This document shows, piece by piece, positions 13,153 to 25,458 of a stretch of DNA of 64,000 nt. Position numbers and translations under genes: made by a program. Numbering within the stretch: position 1 is the first letter of the stretch; each line of letters opens with the position of its first letter. The notes beneath the pieces were generated by a model, which worked only from the letters and a program-made list of their open reading frames with translations, searched no databases and was not told the origin of the DNA. The stretch comes from Bisporella sp. PMI_857 (Eukaryota; Ascomycota; Leotiomycetes; Helotiales; Helotiaceae), in assembly GCA_021307315.1 (NCBI GenBank), contig JAJSPD010000047.1, positions 62,001-126,000 of the forward strand. The letters are read 5' to 3'.

Positions 13153-14274
13153 ATGGCAGCCGCTTTGGAAGATGTTTCCATCTCATACGAGGATCTTGCG
13201 GATATCGAGAGAGAATTTGAGGATGTGGAGACAGAAATAAGTAAGTACTCAACAGCCATCCTAGCGATGAGGGCGAGGATTCTAGGACGCGCAAATGCGA
13301 GCTCTGCAGACATGTTTTGCCTCGCAACGTATTCAATCAAATAATGCTAACCAACAACAGTACGCCAGCAGGTTGCTCTCACAGAAGCTCTCTATACCCG
13401 CCGCACCAAGCTCCTGTCCCAGATCCCGACATTCTGGCCGCTAGTCCTTGAGCAAGCGCCGCCCGAAATTGATCAATATATCCATCCCAACGATTCCAAT
13501 GTTCTGCTCTCCTCTCTCACCTCCCTTTCCGTCTCCCATTTCGACCTCGCAAATAACCCGCGCTCAATCGCCATCAGCCTCGCATTTGCGCCGAACGAAT
13601 ATTTCGAGAACGAAGTGCTAGAGAAAAAATTCTGGTACCGCAAGGCAAAGGATGGATGGAGCGGGCTTGTCAGCGAGCCAGTCCCAATTAAGTGGAAGGC
13701 AGACAAAGATCTCACAGGAGGGTTGTTAGATTTGGTGGTCAAGGCATGGGAGAAGGAGACGAAGAATGGCGGTAAGACAAAGTCGGCAGGACTCACTCCT
13801 GAGCAGAAGGCATTAAAGAAGAAGATTGAGAGCACGGGAATGGGAGGAGTAAGTTTCTTTGGCTGGTTCGGGTTTATTGGACGCCCAATTACCGAGGAGG
13901 AGAACCAGGAGGCTATCAAACTTGGGAAGGAGAAAGTTGCTGCCAGAAAAGCAGGCAAACCGGCTCCTGCCTGTTGTGATCACGATCATGAGAATGGACA
14001 CAAGCATGAAGAGGATGAGAACGACGATGACGATGAAGAGAGTTTGGAGATCTTCCCGGATGGAGACGAACTTGCGATCGCTTTTGCCGAGGACCTATGG
14101 CCGTCTGCTATTAAGTACTTTACCCAAGCGCAAGAGCAGGACGGTTTGTCAGATTTGGATTTTGAGTCTGATTACGACGAGGATGACGATGATGAGGAGG
14201 CGCCTGATCTTGTGGAAGCACCTTCAGCAGACGATAGCGATGGGCCACCGGCCAAGAAACAGCGCTCCAAGTAA
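13153..14274 (+). CDS. NAP-family histone chaperone, VPS75/SET-like
   Basis: Exons 13153-13240 and 13361-14274 total 1002 nt, or 333 residues. The 120 bp intron has GTAAGT, TGCTAAC and CAG. NAP-family chaperones bind H3-H4; Vps75 also partners the acetyltransferase Rtt109 in the nucleus (established for yeast). An N-terminal dimerisation helix (about residues 5-45) is followed by the NAP fold, including ISLAFAPNEYFENEVLEKKF and the GVSFFGWFGF segment near residue 190. The C-terminal third is very acidic (long D/E runs from about residue 235) and ends in a basic NLS-like PPAKKQRSK. A His-rich patch (CCDHDHENGHKHEED) sits before the acidic tail. Family assignment is firm; VPS75 rather than SET/NAP1 is inferred from the length of about 330 residues and the overall arrangement. 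Confidence 0.85.
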
Positions 14275-16332
14275 GGTGTATTAGAGCTATGATGGACGAT
14301 ACGGAGCGGAGATAATAATGCGCGTAGATTTCAAAGGGCCTTCAAGGGACAAAAGTGCAGATACCTTAACTCGTAGACCAATTTCAATATTTCAACTAAG
14401 GGCAAAATATTGGGTAATTCCATCTGGTTAGCCCATTTCTTTCGGAGCTTCATACAAACGAGACAGGAAACACAGACGCCATACTGAATCTTCAAGCAAG
14501 CATAGTATTATGAGGACTATGTATGGTCAAGCCTGAGGCCTTATTTTGTATTAAGTGGACTCAATGCGAGCGCTGTGATGAGATCACTTCGATAGCTACA
14601 GACGGGCTCGTTGTATTCTTCCAGAGCCCGCAAGGCACTTATCCGGCGATCTAAGCCGCCACACCCTCACAGATCGACATCCTCAATGGCAAGTCGGCTA
14701 TGTCAACCAGCCGATCCGATCTACAGTATCAAATACTGCAGTCCAATGACTACCTACTCTAAATATGTTTCTTTAAGTCATTTCCCAAATTATTCACTTC
14801 GAATCGATCGACCGTCCCGAAAGCGTACATAAAGTCCATCAGAAACACGCTCGCCATGGGAAACCAATAGAGCCACCACCCCTTTAATCACCAAACTACA
14901 TCTATATACCCTAGAGCATGGAAAGCACCTCCTCGCAAGCGAAACCATTATACATCCCAAGTAATCCGCAACCGGCACCGTCCCCATCGCAAACAAGCCC
15001 TACACATTTCCCGCCCCTAAGCGCACAACGCCAGAGAAAATCAGCACCAGACGTAGCCGAGCTTCCCTCCGGAGGCCATGACCGAAAAGCTCTACGCTGT
15101 ATTTAGCCCAGGAAAGCGAGCAAACCAGCTCAACCTAGCTTTCGCAACCTGGCCTCGCAGCACGCATGCGAACAAATCTCTGGAGCCGGGTCGAACGAGA
15201 CGGAAAGACCACCAAGTCTCTGATATCCCATGGATATCCGCCCATGGGGACGAGTACTGATGAGGATAATGATGATATCCTAACAACGGGCCAGCGAAGA
15301 ACATCCCGCGGATGGATGGATGGGTGGGTGGGTGGGCGGGTGAGCTCGCACTAGAGAACTCGGTATGTAAACCAAAACGAAGGGCATTAGAGGCCGACAC
15401 ACCCTCGTTTTCTACAACCGTGATGAGCCTCAGCGCGCTCGCTCGATATACAGACCTCGTATCTCGATATCTTAGCAGATGCAGGATCTCCATTTACGCT
15501 TGTTAGATGTATACCCAGCATGAATCCCGCCAGGTCAACCCAAACCGCATAGATCCTTTCGTCCATGGTAAACTCTAGCGCTTACGATTTAAGCTCTCCC
15601 AATGACGACTATCCCGTGAAGCTGCTGGAGTACCACCTAAGCGTTGTGAATCGGGTTAGGCGGTTTCGTGGCGTTCTATAGGTTCGTGCGTGGTTGTCAT
15701 GCTGGATACAGGTTCCGGGTATTAGATCGGGCTTTTCACGGTATGAATTGGTGGTTAGGGTTGTACATTCTTTGGTTGTTGGTTGATGTTTTATTTTCTC
15801 TTTCCTAGCATATACGATGAGGGCGGCATCGAAGCTAGGCGTAGGAATAGCATCGGGGGATCTATACGTGCTATGCATCATCTCCAATATGGTTCTGGCG
15901 ATATAACAATGGAGATCTTGATTGCGGTTGGCGAAAGATATCTTGTGTTTGGTTGGGTATGTAGTACTAGAATCGTGTGTTGATGTGAGAAATGGGTAAG
16001 AACATTCATGCCTGGAGCAAGGCAGAGAACGTGTGAATGGAACAGGATGAATAGGAACCAAATGCAAATTCAATCATTCGTGCTCGGCTTGGAAGTCATA
16101 GCTATTGAATATCAGATATTATTCACCGTACCGATAGACTCTGTAGCCATGAATCAAAACACGCTAGCCTTTAGCAGCAGGGGAAAATCACAATGCTTCC
16201 TAACAACCAATTCCTCTTCTCATAACGGCCAACACTTCCAATCGCAACACTTTCCATCTATCGATAACTGCCTTGTGAATCTTGCTGCAATAACTCAACA
16301 ATCATCTAGATCACGCCTGGCATCAAGTAAAT
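14275..16332. other. 2 kb with no firmly supported gene
   Basis: One ATG-initiated ORF at 14918-15106 (62 codons, Ser/Pro/Gln-rich, MESTSSQAKPLYIPSNPQP...) could be a first exon, but no matching second exon was found. A 154-codon minus-strand ORF at 15609-16073 has no domain-like composition. The region probably contains the 3' UTR of the VPS75-like gene and the leader of the next gene. Confidence 0.4.
15311..15343. repeat. Short GGAT/GGTG tandem repeat
   Basis: GATG units pass into GGTG units (three GGAT/GATG, then four GGTG/GGCG), a microsatellite in non-coding DNA. Confidence 0.8.
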
Positions 16333-16378
16333 ATGGCTCATCGAGGAAACTCCCGTGCGGTGTACCACCGGCCTTCCG

Positions 16379-17001
16379 ATGCGCACCTCCTCTCGGGACC
16401 ACTGGTGCGTTTTGAATACCTCCTCGGAGAAAGGTAAATTTCAAGCAGTTTTTGTGGCTCACAGCTCGTCAGAATGAGAAGCTCCCTGCGAATTCCAACC
16501 ATACGTACCAACATCCTTATGCCGCGAACGATCAAGCCGTCACTGAGTCCGAGGTAAGTCTGAAGCCCTTGCGTCGTTTAGAGATAATCAAAAGTAAACT
16601 TTGCTGATGGGAAGAGTGACCAGGACGGGATCTTCCTGCGCATCCTCGACCGACACATCTCCCACCTCGCCGGGCTGATCATCAACCCGGCAGCCATCCC
16701 AGCGCTAACCCACGCCTTTCAGCTCAGCAGCATGGAGGTCGCGCAGGCGTTCAGAGACGAGGGTCGTGATCTTGCTGCGTGGGCTCGGTTCGTTGCGACA
16801 GATGGCTTTCGATTGGCAATGCCCGACGTGCAACTTCGCGCCGCGGCCCCGGATGAAAAGGGCGTTCTCAAGATGGAGCGGTTGAGCCAGGAGCAGTCCC
16901 AGCTCAAGTCGCAGCTTCTTACCATTTTGCTTGACAAGATTGCGGGTGCGATGAGATATGTCCAGCAATCGCAGGAGCATGTTGAAGGCAAACAGGCATA
17001 A
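16379..17001 (+). CDS. Small protein of unknown function (exon structure partly uncertain)
   Basis: The last exon, 16624-17001, is convincing: DGIFLRILDRHISHLAGLII near its start, then an amphipathic region and a Gln/Glu-rich helical end (LSQEQSQLKSQLLTILLDKI). The acceptor ACCAG precedes it. The preceding exon 16465-16553 (ARQNEKLPANSNHTYQHPYA...) is bounded by ACAG and GTAAGT. These two fit exactly onto a first exon 16379-16433 starting ATGCGCACC, giving 173 residues. An ATG at 16333 opens a longer frame (MAHRGNSRAVYHRP...), but joining it to the same donor runs into a TGA. I recognise no family. Coding confidence is moderate and the 5' end is low. Confidence 0.5.
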
Positions 17002-18932
17002 AGGATATGAACGAATGCTGAAGTGGTAGATGAGATGAATGCAAGAATTCCTCCTGCGAAGGGGAAGAACTGACACGGGTCCTCTTGAATCCGTGATGCC
17101 AATGACCTTTCTCCTTCTATCACGCACGCACATTACTAAAAGTAGTACTAAGCATCAAATTTTGCAAAGAATGAGAGACTTGAGTGGAATTAGGTCATGC
17201 AGGAATTGAGTAAAAGGAGACTAGACCATATTTGAATAAACTAGAACATGATAAAGTCCTTAGCTTTCAGGGCCAAAACTCGACGTTGCCATTCTTACCG
17301 TCATCTGACTACCAGTCTGGTCAACTGAATCCAAGATCGCAGGCATCCACACATCTTAGTAATCTCGCAGACCGCGCGCGGAAATCATGAACTTATAAGC
17401 AACAGCAAATCCCCAACGTTGAGTAGCTCGCAGTATTTTTTTTTTCCCCTCCCCAGCATTGAACAAGGGACGGGTGCAGACGGAAGGGTGAGAAGCATTA
17501 TCGTCGTCGTCGGTTTGCTCGCTAAAACTGTTGATGGGCTTGGGATGCCAAGAAAAGGGGTTTTTGGAGGCGTTGAACGGGCTCTGAAAATTTTGATCAG
17601 ATGAGTTGCAGAGGGGCCGAATACACTTTTGGAAGGTTTGTGCATTAGTTGCGGGGTACCCGATCCGATTCATGGCGAAATAGGTTTTATCAAAGGGCCG
17701 GCGGTGATGGGGGTTACCAGTTAATTTTGTCTTGGTTCTTGTTTTTCATGGACCATTCGAGAGCGCTGAAATAAAATTAAAATTAAAATAAAATAAGATC
17801 AAGCAAAAAAGAGCAAAGCAAAAAAAATTGGTAGAAGCTGTGGAAAGGTTCATCATGTGATCTTGAGACAAACATCTCGAAGCCCACCACCCCCAACGGA
17901 AAAGCTTGGAGGCAAATAATATCAAGCGAGTACATTGTAGTAGCCTTGCAGCAGGCATTAAAAAAGTGGAATCTGGAGAGTGGAAGAGGTTCATCCACAT
18001 CAGAACACCCCTCCCCCCATTTTACTAATGATGATGGCCCGTGGCCCCATGGGAAGGAATTCGAAAAATGGAAGTGAGATCAACGCCGCTTGTAAGCAGT
18101 GGCGGTGCAAGATGTTACAACAGTCGCGCATGGAAAATGAGGGATATAAATAAAATGTCACTTAAGCAATGCTCATCATGCTTGAGGCTGTGAGATGGAA
18201 GGAGGATTTCTATTGAAGATAATGAATGCACTGGAGAGAGAAGATGGATAGCTAGTAGTAAAAGGGTTGGTTGCGGGTGTGTACTGTATGTAGGTGCATA
18301 CGGTAACTTGTCCCCTAATGTCATGTCTTGTAGGGACTGTTAGTTACCCGTATGAATTGAAATTTTAGCGTTGTGAGGTCATACTAACAGGGTTTATTCT
18401 TTGCACCGCACCCCCCCTGCACAGAAGCCGTGCACCCAATCAAACCCCCCAATTTAGATTGGAAGTACCGCCAGCCTTTCCATTTGTTAGACAAGCCGAA
18501 CCCTTCAAAAACTGCTGAGCTTGCTTCTCTTTCCCTCCCTCTCTCCCCTCTACTCCTCATATCCCTCAACTCACTACCTACTTCCATTTAAATTAATCTT
18601 TCCTTCCTTACGAAGCTACTCCATAGAGATCCAAATCCATCATTATCCAGACAGTTTACGCGGTTCATCCAGCATACTCGGAGTCGGCCAGCTCCTGTAC
18701 GTTTCCCGTCACTCACATACCCCGACGCCGGTTTGCTGATCTTTGTTCGAAGTGGGGAAGCTTTTCTCTCTGCCAACAATCCGTGCCAGAAAGAACAGGA
18801 GAAGAAGAAACTTGCCAGTTTCTTAGCTCCACTCTAGATTTCATCACATCTCCAACCTCTTCCCATCCTGCGACATCATCCTGCGCTCGTTACCAGCAAC
18901 AGACGGACCCTTCTACACAAAAAATCATCACA
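17002..18932. other. Intergenic and promoter/leader of glycogen synthase
   Basis: 1.9 kb without a supportable gene. The 3' half contains pyrimidine-rich runs (about 18515-18560), common in fungal core promoters, just upstream of the glycogen synthase ATG. Confidence 0.5.
18008..18549 (+). promoter_or_regulatory. Cluster of four STRE-type CCCCT motifs upstream of glycogen synthase
   Basis: CCCCT occurs at 18008-18012, 18312-18316, 18414-18418 and 18545-18549, all on the coding strand and within 930 bp of the ATG. CCCCT/AGGGG is the stress response element; in Neurospora the glycogen synthase (gsn) promoter is reported to respond to heat through such elements. That these copies function here is inference, because a 5-mer recurs by chance in pyrimidine-rich DNA. 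Confidence 0.35.
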
Positions 18933-21240
18933 ATGGGGGAGGTAACCTCAAACAGAGATATCAAGAACCACCTTCTCTTCGAAGTAGCTACCGAGGTAGC
19001 TAATCGAGGTATGTCGGTCCAGAATGGTTGGAGCCAGCAGAGCTAAATTGTCCGCAGTTGGTGGTATCTACTCCGTCCTCAAGTCCAAGGCTCCAGTCAC
19101 AACCGCCGAATATGGGGACCGATATTGTCTCATCGGGCCTCTGAACAGACAGTCGGTAAGTTTTAAGATGGCACATCGCCCGGAATCCTTCACTAATAGG
19201 AATAGGCCGCGGTTGAAGTGGAAGTATTAACCCCTTCGAATCCCCAACTGGCAGCAACCATATCTTCGATGGAAGAGCGTGGCATTGAGATGATATATGG
19301 TCGATGGTTGATTGAGGGAGCTCCACGAGTCCTTCTCTTTGATACGAAAACTGCCTACCGATTTTTGGACGAGTGGAAAGCGGATTTATGGAACACTGCC
19401 GCCATCCCGTCCCCAGCTGGGGACGCTGAGACTAACGAAACGATTGTATTCGGGTACCTGGTTGCGTGGTTTTTGGGAGAAGTAAGTCCCCAGAGGAGCT
19501 TGGTTGCTTGTCAAGCTTACATTTCTTAGTTTGTGGCACACGAGAAGGAGAAGGCAGTCATTGCACACTTCCATGAGTGGCTCTCGGGTGTAGCTCTACC
19601 ACTTTGCAAGAAGCGCCGCATCGACGTTACCACCATCTTTACCACACATGCGACGCTCCTCGGACGATACCTTTGTGCTGGGTCTGTCGATTTCTACAAT
19701 AATTTGCAATACTTTGATGTGGATGCCGAAGCGGGAAATCGTGGAATCTACCACCGATACTGCATAGAGCGTGCCGCAACTCATGCCTGCGATGTTTTCA
19801 CGACCGTCTCCCATATCACTGCTTACGAAAGTGAGCATCTCTTGAAGCGGAAGCCAGACGGTGTGCTGCCCAACGGGCTTAATGTCACCAAATTTTCTGC
19901 TATGCACGAGTTCCAAAATCTGCATCAGCAAGCTAAGGAGAAGATTCATGATTTTGTTCGAGGTCATTTCTACGGACATAACGATTTCGATCCAGAGAAC
20001 ACTCTGTACTTCTTTACCGCTGGACGATACGAATACAGGAACAAGGGTGTGGATATGTTTATCGAATCATTAGCTCGACTGAACCACCGCCTGAAGTCGT
20101 CTGGATCAAAGATGACAATCGTTGCTTTTGTCATTATGCCTGCACAGACACACTCATTAACGGTTGAGGCGCTAAAAGGGCAGGCCGTGATCAAGTCTTT
20201 ACGGGATACTGTTGATGTAATTGAACGTGGAGTAGGAAAGCGGATCTTCGAGCGAGCCCTTAAGTGGCACGATGGAGAAGGTATGCCAGACGACAAGGAT
20301 CTCATTACTGCCCAGGATCGGATTTTACTTCGGAGACGGTTATTCGCTATGAAGAGGAACGGCCTCCCTCCAATCGTTACGCATAACATGGTGAATGATT
20401 CCGAAGACCCAATTTTGAACCAGATCCGCCGAGTACAGCTCTTCAACCATCCTTCCGATCGCGTCAAGATTGTCTTCCATCCCGAATTCTTGAACTCTGC
20501 CAACCCAGTCCTCCCCATGGATTATGATGAATTCGTTCGAGGAACACATCTCGGCGTTTTCTCATCCTACTATGAGCCATGGGGATACACCCCGGCTGAG
20601 TGTACTGTGATGGGTGTTCCGAGTATCACCACCAACCTCTCAGGATTTGGATGCTATATGGAGGAGCTGATTGAGAATTCAACCGATTACGGAATTTACA
20701 TTGTAGATCGCCGTATGAAGGGTGTCGATGATTCGGTGAACCAGCTCACATCATACATGTTTGACTTTGCTGCTAAATCAAGACGTCAACGCATCAACCA
20801 GAGGAATCGTACCGAGCGGCTCAGTGACCTGCTTGATTGGAAGCGTATGGGCATGGAATACGTCAAGGCGCGTCAACTCGCCCTCCGAAGAGCTTACCCA
20901 GCATCATTTGATGGCGAGGACGAGTTCGATTTCATCCCAGGTGTAGAGCAGAAGATCTCTCGACCCTTCTCTGTTCCAGGCTCGCCAAGAGATCGCAGTG
21001 GAATGATGACTCCGGGTGATTTTGCAAGTCTGCAGGAAGGCCGAGAGGGTTTGAGTACCGAGGACTATGTTGCCTGGAAGCTACCGTTAGTTTTACCATG
21101 ATCCTGCCACTGTAAATATACTAACTATTCCTAGTGAGGAGGAAGATCCAGATGAGTACCCGTTCCCGCTTACCCTGAGATCGAAGCGGTCACAGGGGCC
21201 GAGTAGCCCGGCCAACGAGCCACTCACGAATGGCAGCTAG
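18933..21240 (+). CDS. gsy1: Glycogen [starch] synthase, GT3 family
   Basis: Exons 18933-19008, 19058-19155, 19206-19481, 19530-21085 and 21135-21240 give 704 codons including TAG (703 residues, the usual length). It transfers glucose from UDP-glucose to the non-reducing end of glycogen in the cytosol. Landmarks: the N-terminal [20 protein letters not shown], the HFHEWLSG and [14 protein letters not shown] blocks, [14 protein letters not shown], and the GT3 EPWGYTPAE segment (two conserved glutamates) around residue 520. The arginine cluster [20 protein letters not shown] is the glucose-6-phosphate sensing helix of fungal and animal enzymes. The C-terminal tail ([18 protein letters not shown]) is Ser/Pro-rich, as expected for inhibitory phosphorylation sites. 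No defects seen. The symbol follows the yeast name; Neurospora calls it gsn. Confidence 0.96.
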
Positions 21241-23028
21241 AGGGTCGGCGGAAAGAATCGAGCAATTTTAGATGAGATGTATAGCAGGACCAGATGAACT
21301 TCATTTGATACCAAAATTGGCAGCCGGACAGAACCGGCGAAGACACGAGGGATGGGATAGGCATAGGCGGATACTTAATCATGTACAAAGAGGTTTCCTT
21401 CATTTTCTCATTTTCTCTTGGTTCATGACCAAACCCTCATTGCGATGCTTTTTAATCGCATAACATCTCTCCTTTAGCGTAGGAAAAGGATCATAACCCA
21501 GTCCGCTAGCATGGGAGTGCAGATATCGGGAGCGAGCGGGAAAATGGATTTGTTCATAGCGTGGTAGGAAATGAAATACCGATGACTCAAGTATGGATGC
21601 TCAATTTTTTTTATCATTGGTAACGTGAGATCAGATCCCGATCTAGAAGCAAATCCGCATTCATGGCATCCTAGCCTCAACCGCATATTTATTTATTTTT
21701 CCCTACATTTTTAAAGCAAGCGAGTAACTCGTCAGCGCGAGGCTCTTCCAGCGCTGCCTCGTTCCGCCGAGAGCCCGCCGTAAATGAACGCCCCGCCGCA
21801 TTTTAGGCCGGGGTTTTAAAGGGTCGTGGGTGGTGTGTTTCCGTCCGTGTCGCTGATATAGGGAGCGGAGAGATGGCGCCGTGCTTTCCGCGTCCGAGTA
21901 CTTCCTCGAGCAGATCTGTGCTAGCGTGGGCTTCGTGGTGTTTTGGGGATAAAAGATTATCTTTGTGCCTCGCTAACTCTCCTCTTCTACTTTTGTTCAT
22001 ACAACGGCTTGCTAGAGGCTTGAGGCTTGAGGTAGGTTAGGTGATTGCTCTTGGTGTTGCTGCTGTCTTTTAAGTGACTGCTCTTTGAAGCGGCAATTGT
22101 CTTCAAGTCACTACACTTCTCGAGAGACTACACCAGTAGTTACGCCTATCTTCACTTCATCGCTTCACCCAAGTCCCTGAGTCGCTGAGCTCGCTTCAGT
22201 GCGATTCTAAATTCATATTATTTCTCACTTCATAAGAGCCACTGTCTTTCAGTTACCGCTAGGCGGCCTAATCCCTGGAAATCTTTCTTTCTATAGAATA
22301 TCTACATCGCAAGGTATGTACCCAATAGTTTCATTTTCTCGTCGAGAGATGCTCAAACTGCTCCTATTCCCTTGCTAAGGGAGCTGCTACCTCACCATCG
22401 GTTGTGTTATGCTTCTCAGTTGCGCATCTAGCTTCGGCTCCTACTTTTCATTTTCAAGTACACTAGGCGGAGTACACTTGCTGAACCTTTAAGCCGTTGT
22501 CTCACATTAAGCAGAGTTTAATGGTAGAAATTTGCGTTCTATCACTCAAATTAGCTTTTCACAGACACGTTCTGCAACAGACCAAAAAAGTGAGTACTTT
22601 GCTATGTAGAGGCGCTTATAGGAGCCCTTATCAGCAGTGGATAAAGTTTTTTCTTTCCCTAACTAGCACCTTCACATAGCTCTAGATCGTCTATTTCCTA
22701 CGCCTCGCGAACACCTCTCACTTCTCAGCTAATGCACAGTAAACTCATTTGCTCTGCCTATGTATAAAGCATAACTAGGCATATTATTTCGTGGCTCACT
22801 ATCCACTGGCAGATCTATAGATCAACAAAGCTCCTTTTCAAGGATTCAGCCACGTCTTAGCAGATATAAAACTCAGCTCGGGTCTAAAGAGGTCTGATAT
22901 CAAGGTAAGTCGGCAGAATGAACTAGCGTCTTGAATGTGGTTTGTTAACTATCTTCAGAACGTGTGGAGCTTCTCCACGAACTCAATCAGGTCCTGATTC
23001 GCAAAGGCCCTGCATTCTAGCGGTCATA
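21241..23028. other. Intergenic, possible long 5' leader of the next gene
   Basis: No coding ORF is supported. Splice-like signals (AAGGTATGT near 22313, AAGGTAAGT near 22903, CATTCTAG at 23020) suggest the downstream gene may have a spliced 5' UTR; unproven. Confidence 0.4.
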
Positions 23029-24407
23029 ATGAACCCCTTCAATTCTGAAAAGGCCAATCAAGGTTCCACAGCAAAGTTTTCACAGGTTTCCATGCCAATT
23101 GAGCAGATTCTTAGTAGCATCCTTATTCGTAGAAAGGCAAAGAGAGATGCTGCTATGAAGACTGACGCAAGAATCGATTCTGTCACAGGTCAAGGAGAAG
23201 AGAAGAGTCATACTGAATCTGAACCCGCCTCGGAATTTTCGCCTAGGCTGCTCAATTCCCAGCCTGGTGGTGCTGACAGTAGTGGTCACGCAATTGGTAT
23301 TCCTAGTCCATCATCATCAGGTTTGCAGGTTGCGGGCATGAAGCGAGGGAATAGTGAGGTCACTCTTGGTGGCAGGGGACTAACTGGGAAGAAGTCAAAA
23401 TTAGCCTCTGTAGCGGCATCATATTCCGAGGGAGAAATATCAAGGTCAGATGAGAACGAAGATGACAAGTTAGGATCTGAATTAGAAGAGGATCAGAAGG
23501 ATGACTTAGATCCGGAATTTTCAGCTGCAGAATTGGCAAAGATGTATCACTGGCAACTTGCGGATAAATTACGAGATATTCTGGATGACAAAGAGCAAGT
23601 TCAGTCAAGTGATAAGAACCGAGAAGGAATGATTAAAATCACAGAGGTAATGGAGAAGAAATTCAGAGAAGCTACTCATCCGAATGAGAAATCGAAACCC
23701 AAAAAAGCACCACGAACAGAATGTCCTGTCAAGGAAGAAGATTATCTTCGCGAGTTTTCTGGAAAGGAGGAAGATAATCACCCATTCATGCCCAAGAATC
23801 TGTACCAGAATGGGACCATTCCAACATTTCCCCCTTTAGCCCGTTCATGGGATAGCAAGAGCAAGGCAAAGATTACAGATTCGAAAGTCGGATTCCTCTC
23901 GGGGGCATCCGGTTGGGTAGAGAAGGGCACACTTGATACAGCCAAAGGCCGCATGGAGTCGATTGCGCGTCATTGTAATTGGCGAAGCCGTATGCAGACG
24001 ATTTTCATTCCTACCACAACGGATTGGAAGGATATATTTTATGATCGCATGCCACAGTAAGTCTATTGTCACATGGGCAAACCCCAAGAGCGCCTTGTAG
24101 CTAAAAGGGATGCTATCTCCCCGACCATTTCCAAGTATTTGCGTGTTTGTGGGATTTGCTGACGCTTGGGTTTAGCATGGATAATCGGCAGAGAAACTCA
24201 GGTCTCACACCCAATACAAAACTTTCGTGCACTAACCCGAACGCCAGATTGGCCAAAGGCCTACCCGTCTTGAAGCTGAGCCGCGAGATCGATCACTACG
24301 ACATAGAGACAACCTACGGGTATACGTCCGGCCAACGAAAGATCTACTTCACCTCGAAGCATCTGGACCTGAAGCCGGGTTCTAAGGCGGCCAAAGAACA
24401 TTCTTAG
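23029..24407 (+). CDS. Unrecognised Lys/Glu-rich protein, ends at an apparently premature TAG
   Basis: Exons 23029-24056 and 24176-24407 total 1260 nt (419 residues). The intron 24057-24175 has GTAAGT, GCTGAC and TTTAG. The first ATG in frame is 23029 (MNPFNSEKANQGSTAKFSQV). The N-terminal half is low-complexity and charged (EGEISRSDENEDDKLGSELE), with a KR-rich GKKSKL stretch that could be nuclear. The second half looks more globular (RHCNWRSRMQTIFIPTTTDW, ARLAKGLPVLKLSREIDHYD). No family recognised. The TAG at 24405-24407 is followed in the same frame by 75 codons of normal-looking protein, described in the next entry, so the annotated product may be a truncation. Confidence 0.6.
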
Positions 24408-24635
24408 CCGTTTTTCAAAAATGAGTACCTACTTCCGTTCAACGTTGCCCCAGGCGAGATCGTGGCGACCTGGACGTTTGACGCTATCAAAAATCAGATG
24501 CTGGAGCGGGACTGGACGTATGAGCAGTGGTGGAAGAACGAGTTCTACGCCAAATACGAAGCCCATGAAAAGGCGAGGCTTGAGGGCAAGAAAGTCGAGC
24601 ACGGGGCCGGATGTTCCTGCTGCGGACATATTTGA
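24408..24635 (+). pseudogene. In-frame C-terminal extension behind the TAG of the preceding gene
   Basis: Directly after KEHS-TAG the same frame reads PFFKNEYLLPFNVAPGEIVA, then TWTFDAIKNQMLERDWTYEQ, and ends CCGHI-TGA at 24633-24635. Amino-acid composition, Trp content and the lack of further stops look like genuine coding sequence. A CAG to TAG change (Gln) would explain it. No intron signals allow the TAG to be skipped. Confidence 0.5.
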
Positions 24636-25458
24636 GGAAGCAGATTAGGCTGCACAGTTTGACCGGCCATGCGAAGCCGATACCCTCACCGAGCCACAAC
24701 CCGAATTTCCGGATGGGATGGAGCGACGGAGCGAAACGATCTCACGGGGTCGCACGATTCGACATCATTGTACTGTACAGTACAGCAAACCGCCTTCCTT
24801 AACCCGGACGGACACAAGGAATTTACAAACAGCATTATCCAGCATTCGCGAGGGGAAGGCCGTAAATCCAAGCAAAGTCACGGACGAAAAGGGACGATCA
24901 TATAAAGCCTCATATTCAAAACGCTTTACACAAAAAGCATATCTTACCCGCACCAAGATCTACATGCCCAGCCACATGTACGTTAGCAAAGATAATCAAT
25001 CCTGATGAGTGACTTTATATGTGCAAGTGAGATGATATATATTTTGGATGAAGTATGGGGTTTGGTTAAATATGCGAGGGATGGGAGGGACGGAACAATG
25101 AATAAATTTTCGTTTCGAGAACACGTTTTTGCGGATCGGTTGGAGGCATCATTATGCTACGTGCATGGCTTCGTTATATGGTATATGTGGTATATGAGCG
25201 AGATTCGATAGGCGTGGATGTATATCGCAAATGCGTGCTGGTCCTCTGTTTGATAGAGGCATGTTTATATATTGTGTTGCGGTCTAAAAGGTGAAGGGAA
25301 CGTGGGGTTTTGGATAGAGGTGGCATTGTGGAGGGGTAGAAGGGCGGAGATGGGCAGAGGGTGAGGGTGATGGTAGCAGAGAGGCATCGAGATATCACGT
25401 AATGGGGAGCTGGATTTCTGCACTGAAGTAATCGATTTTGTTTGCGAGATTTAGCTCG
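24636..25458. other. Convergent intergenic region
   Basis: Lies between a plus-strand gene and the 3' end of the minus-strand nicotianamine synthase gene. Open stretches on both strands at 24611-25005 are short and show no domain. A GTACTGTACAGTAC palindrome sits at about 24770. Confidence 0.4.

Noticed and set aside
15609..16073. 154-codon minus-strand ORF
   Set aside because: No recognised motif, unusual His/Thr-rich composition, no splice or start context; not supported as a gene.
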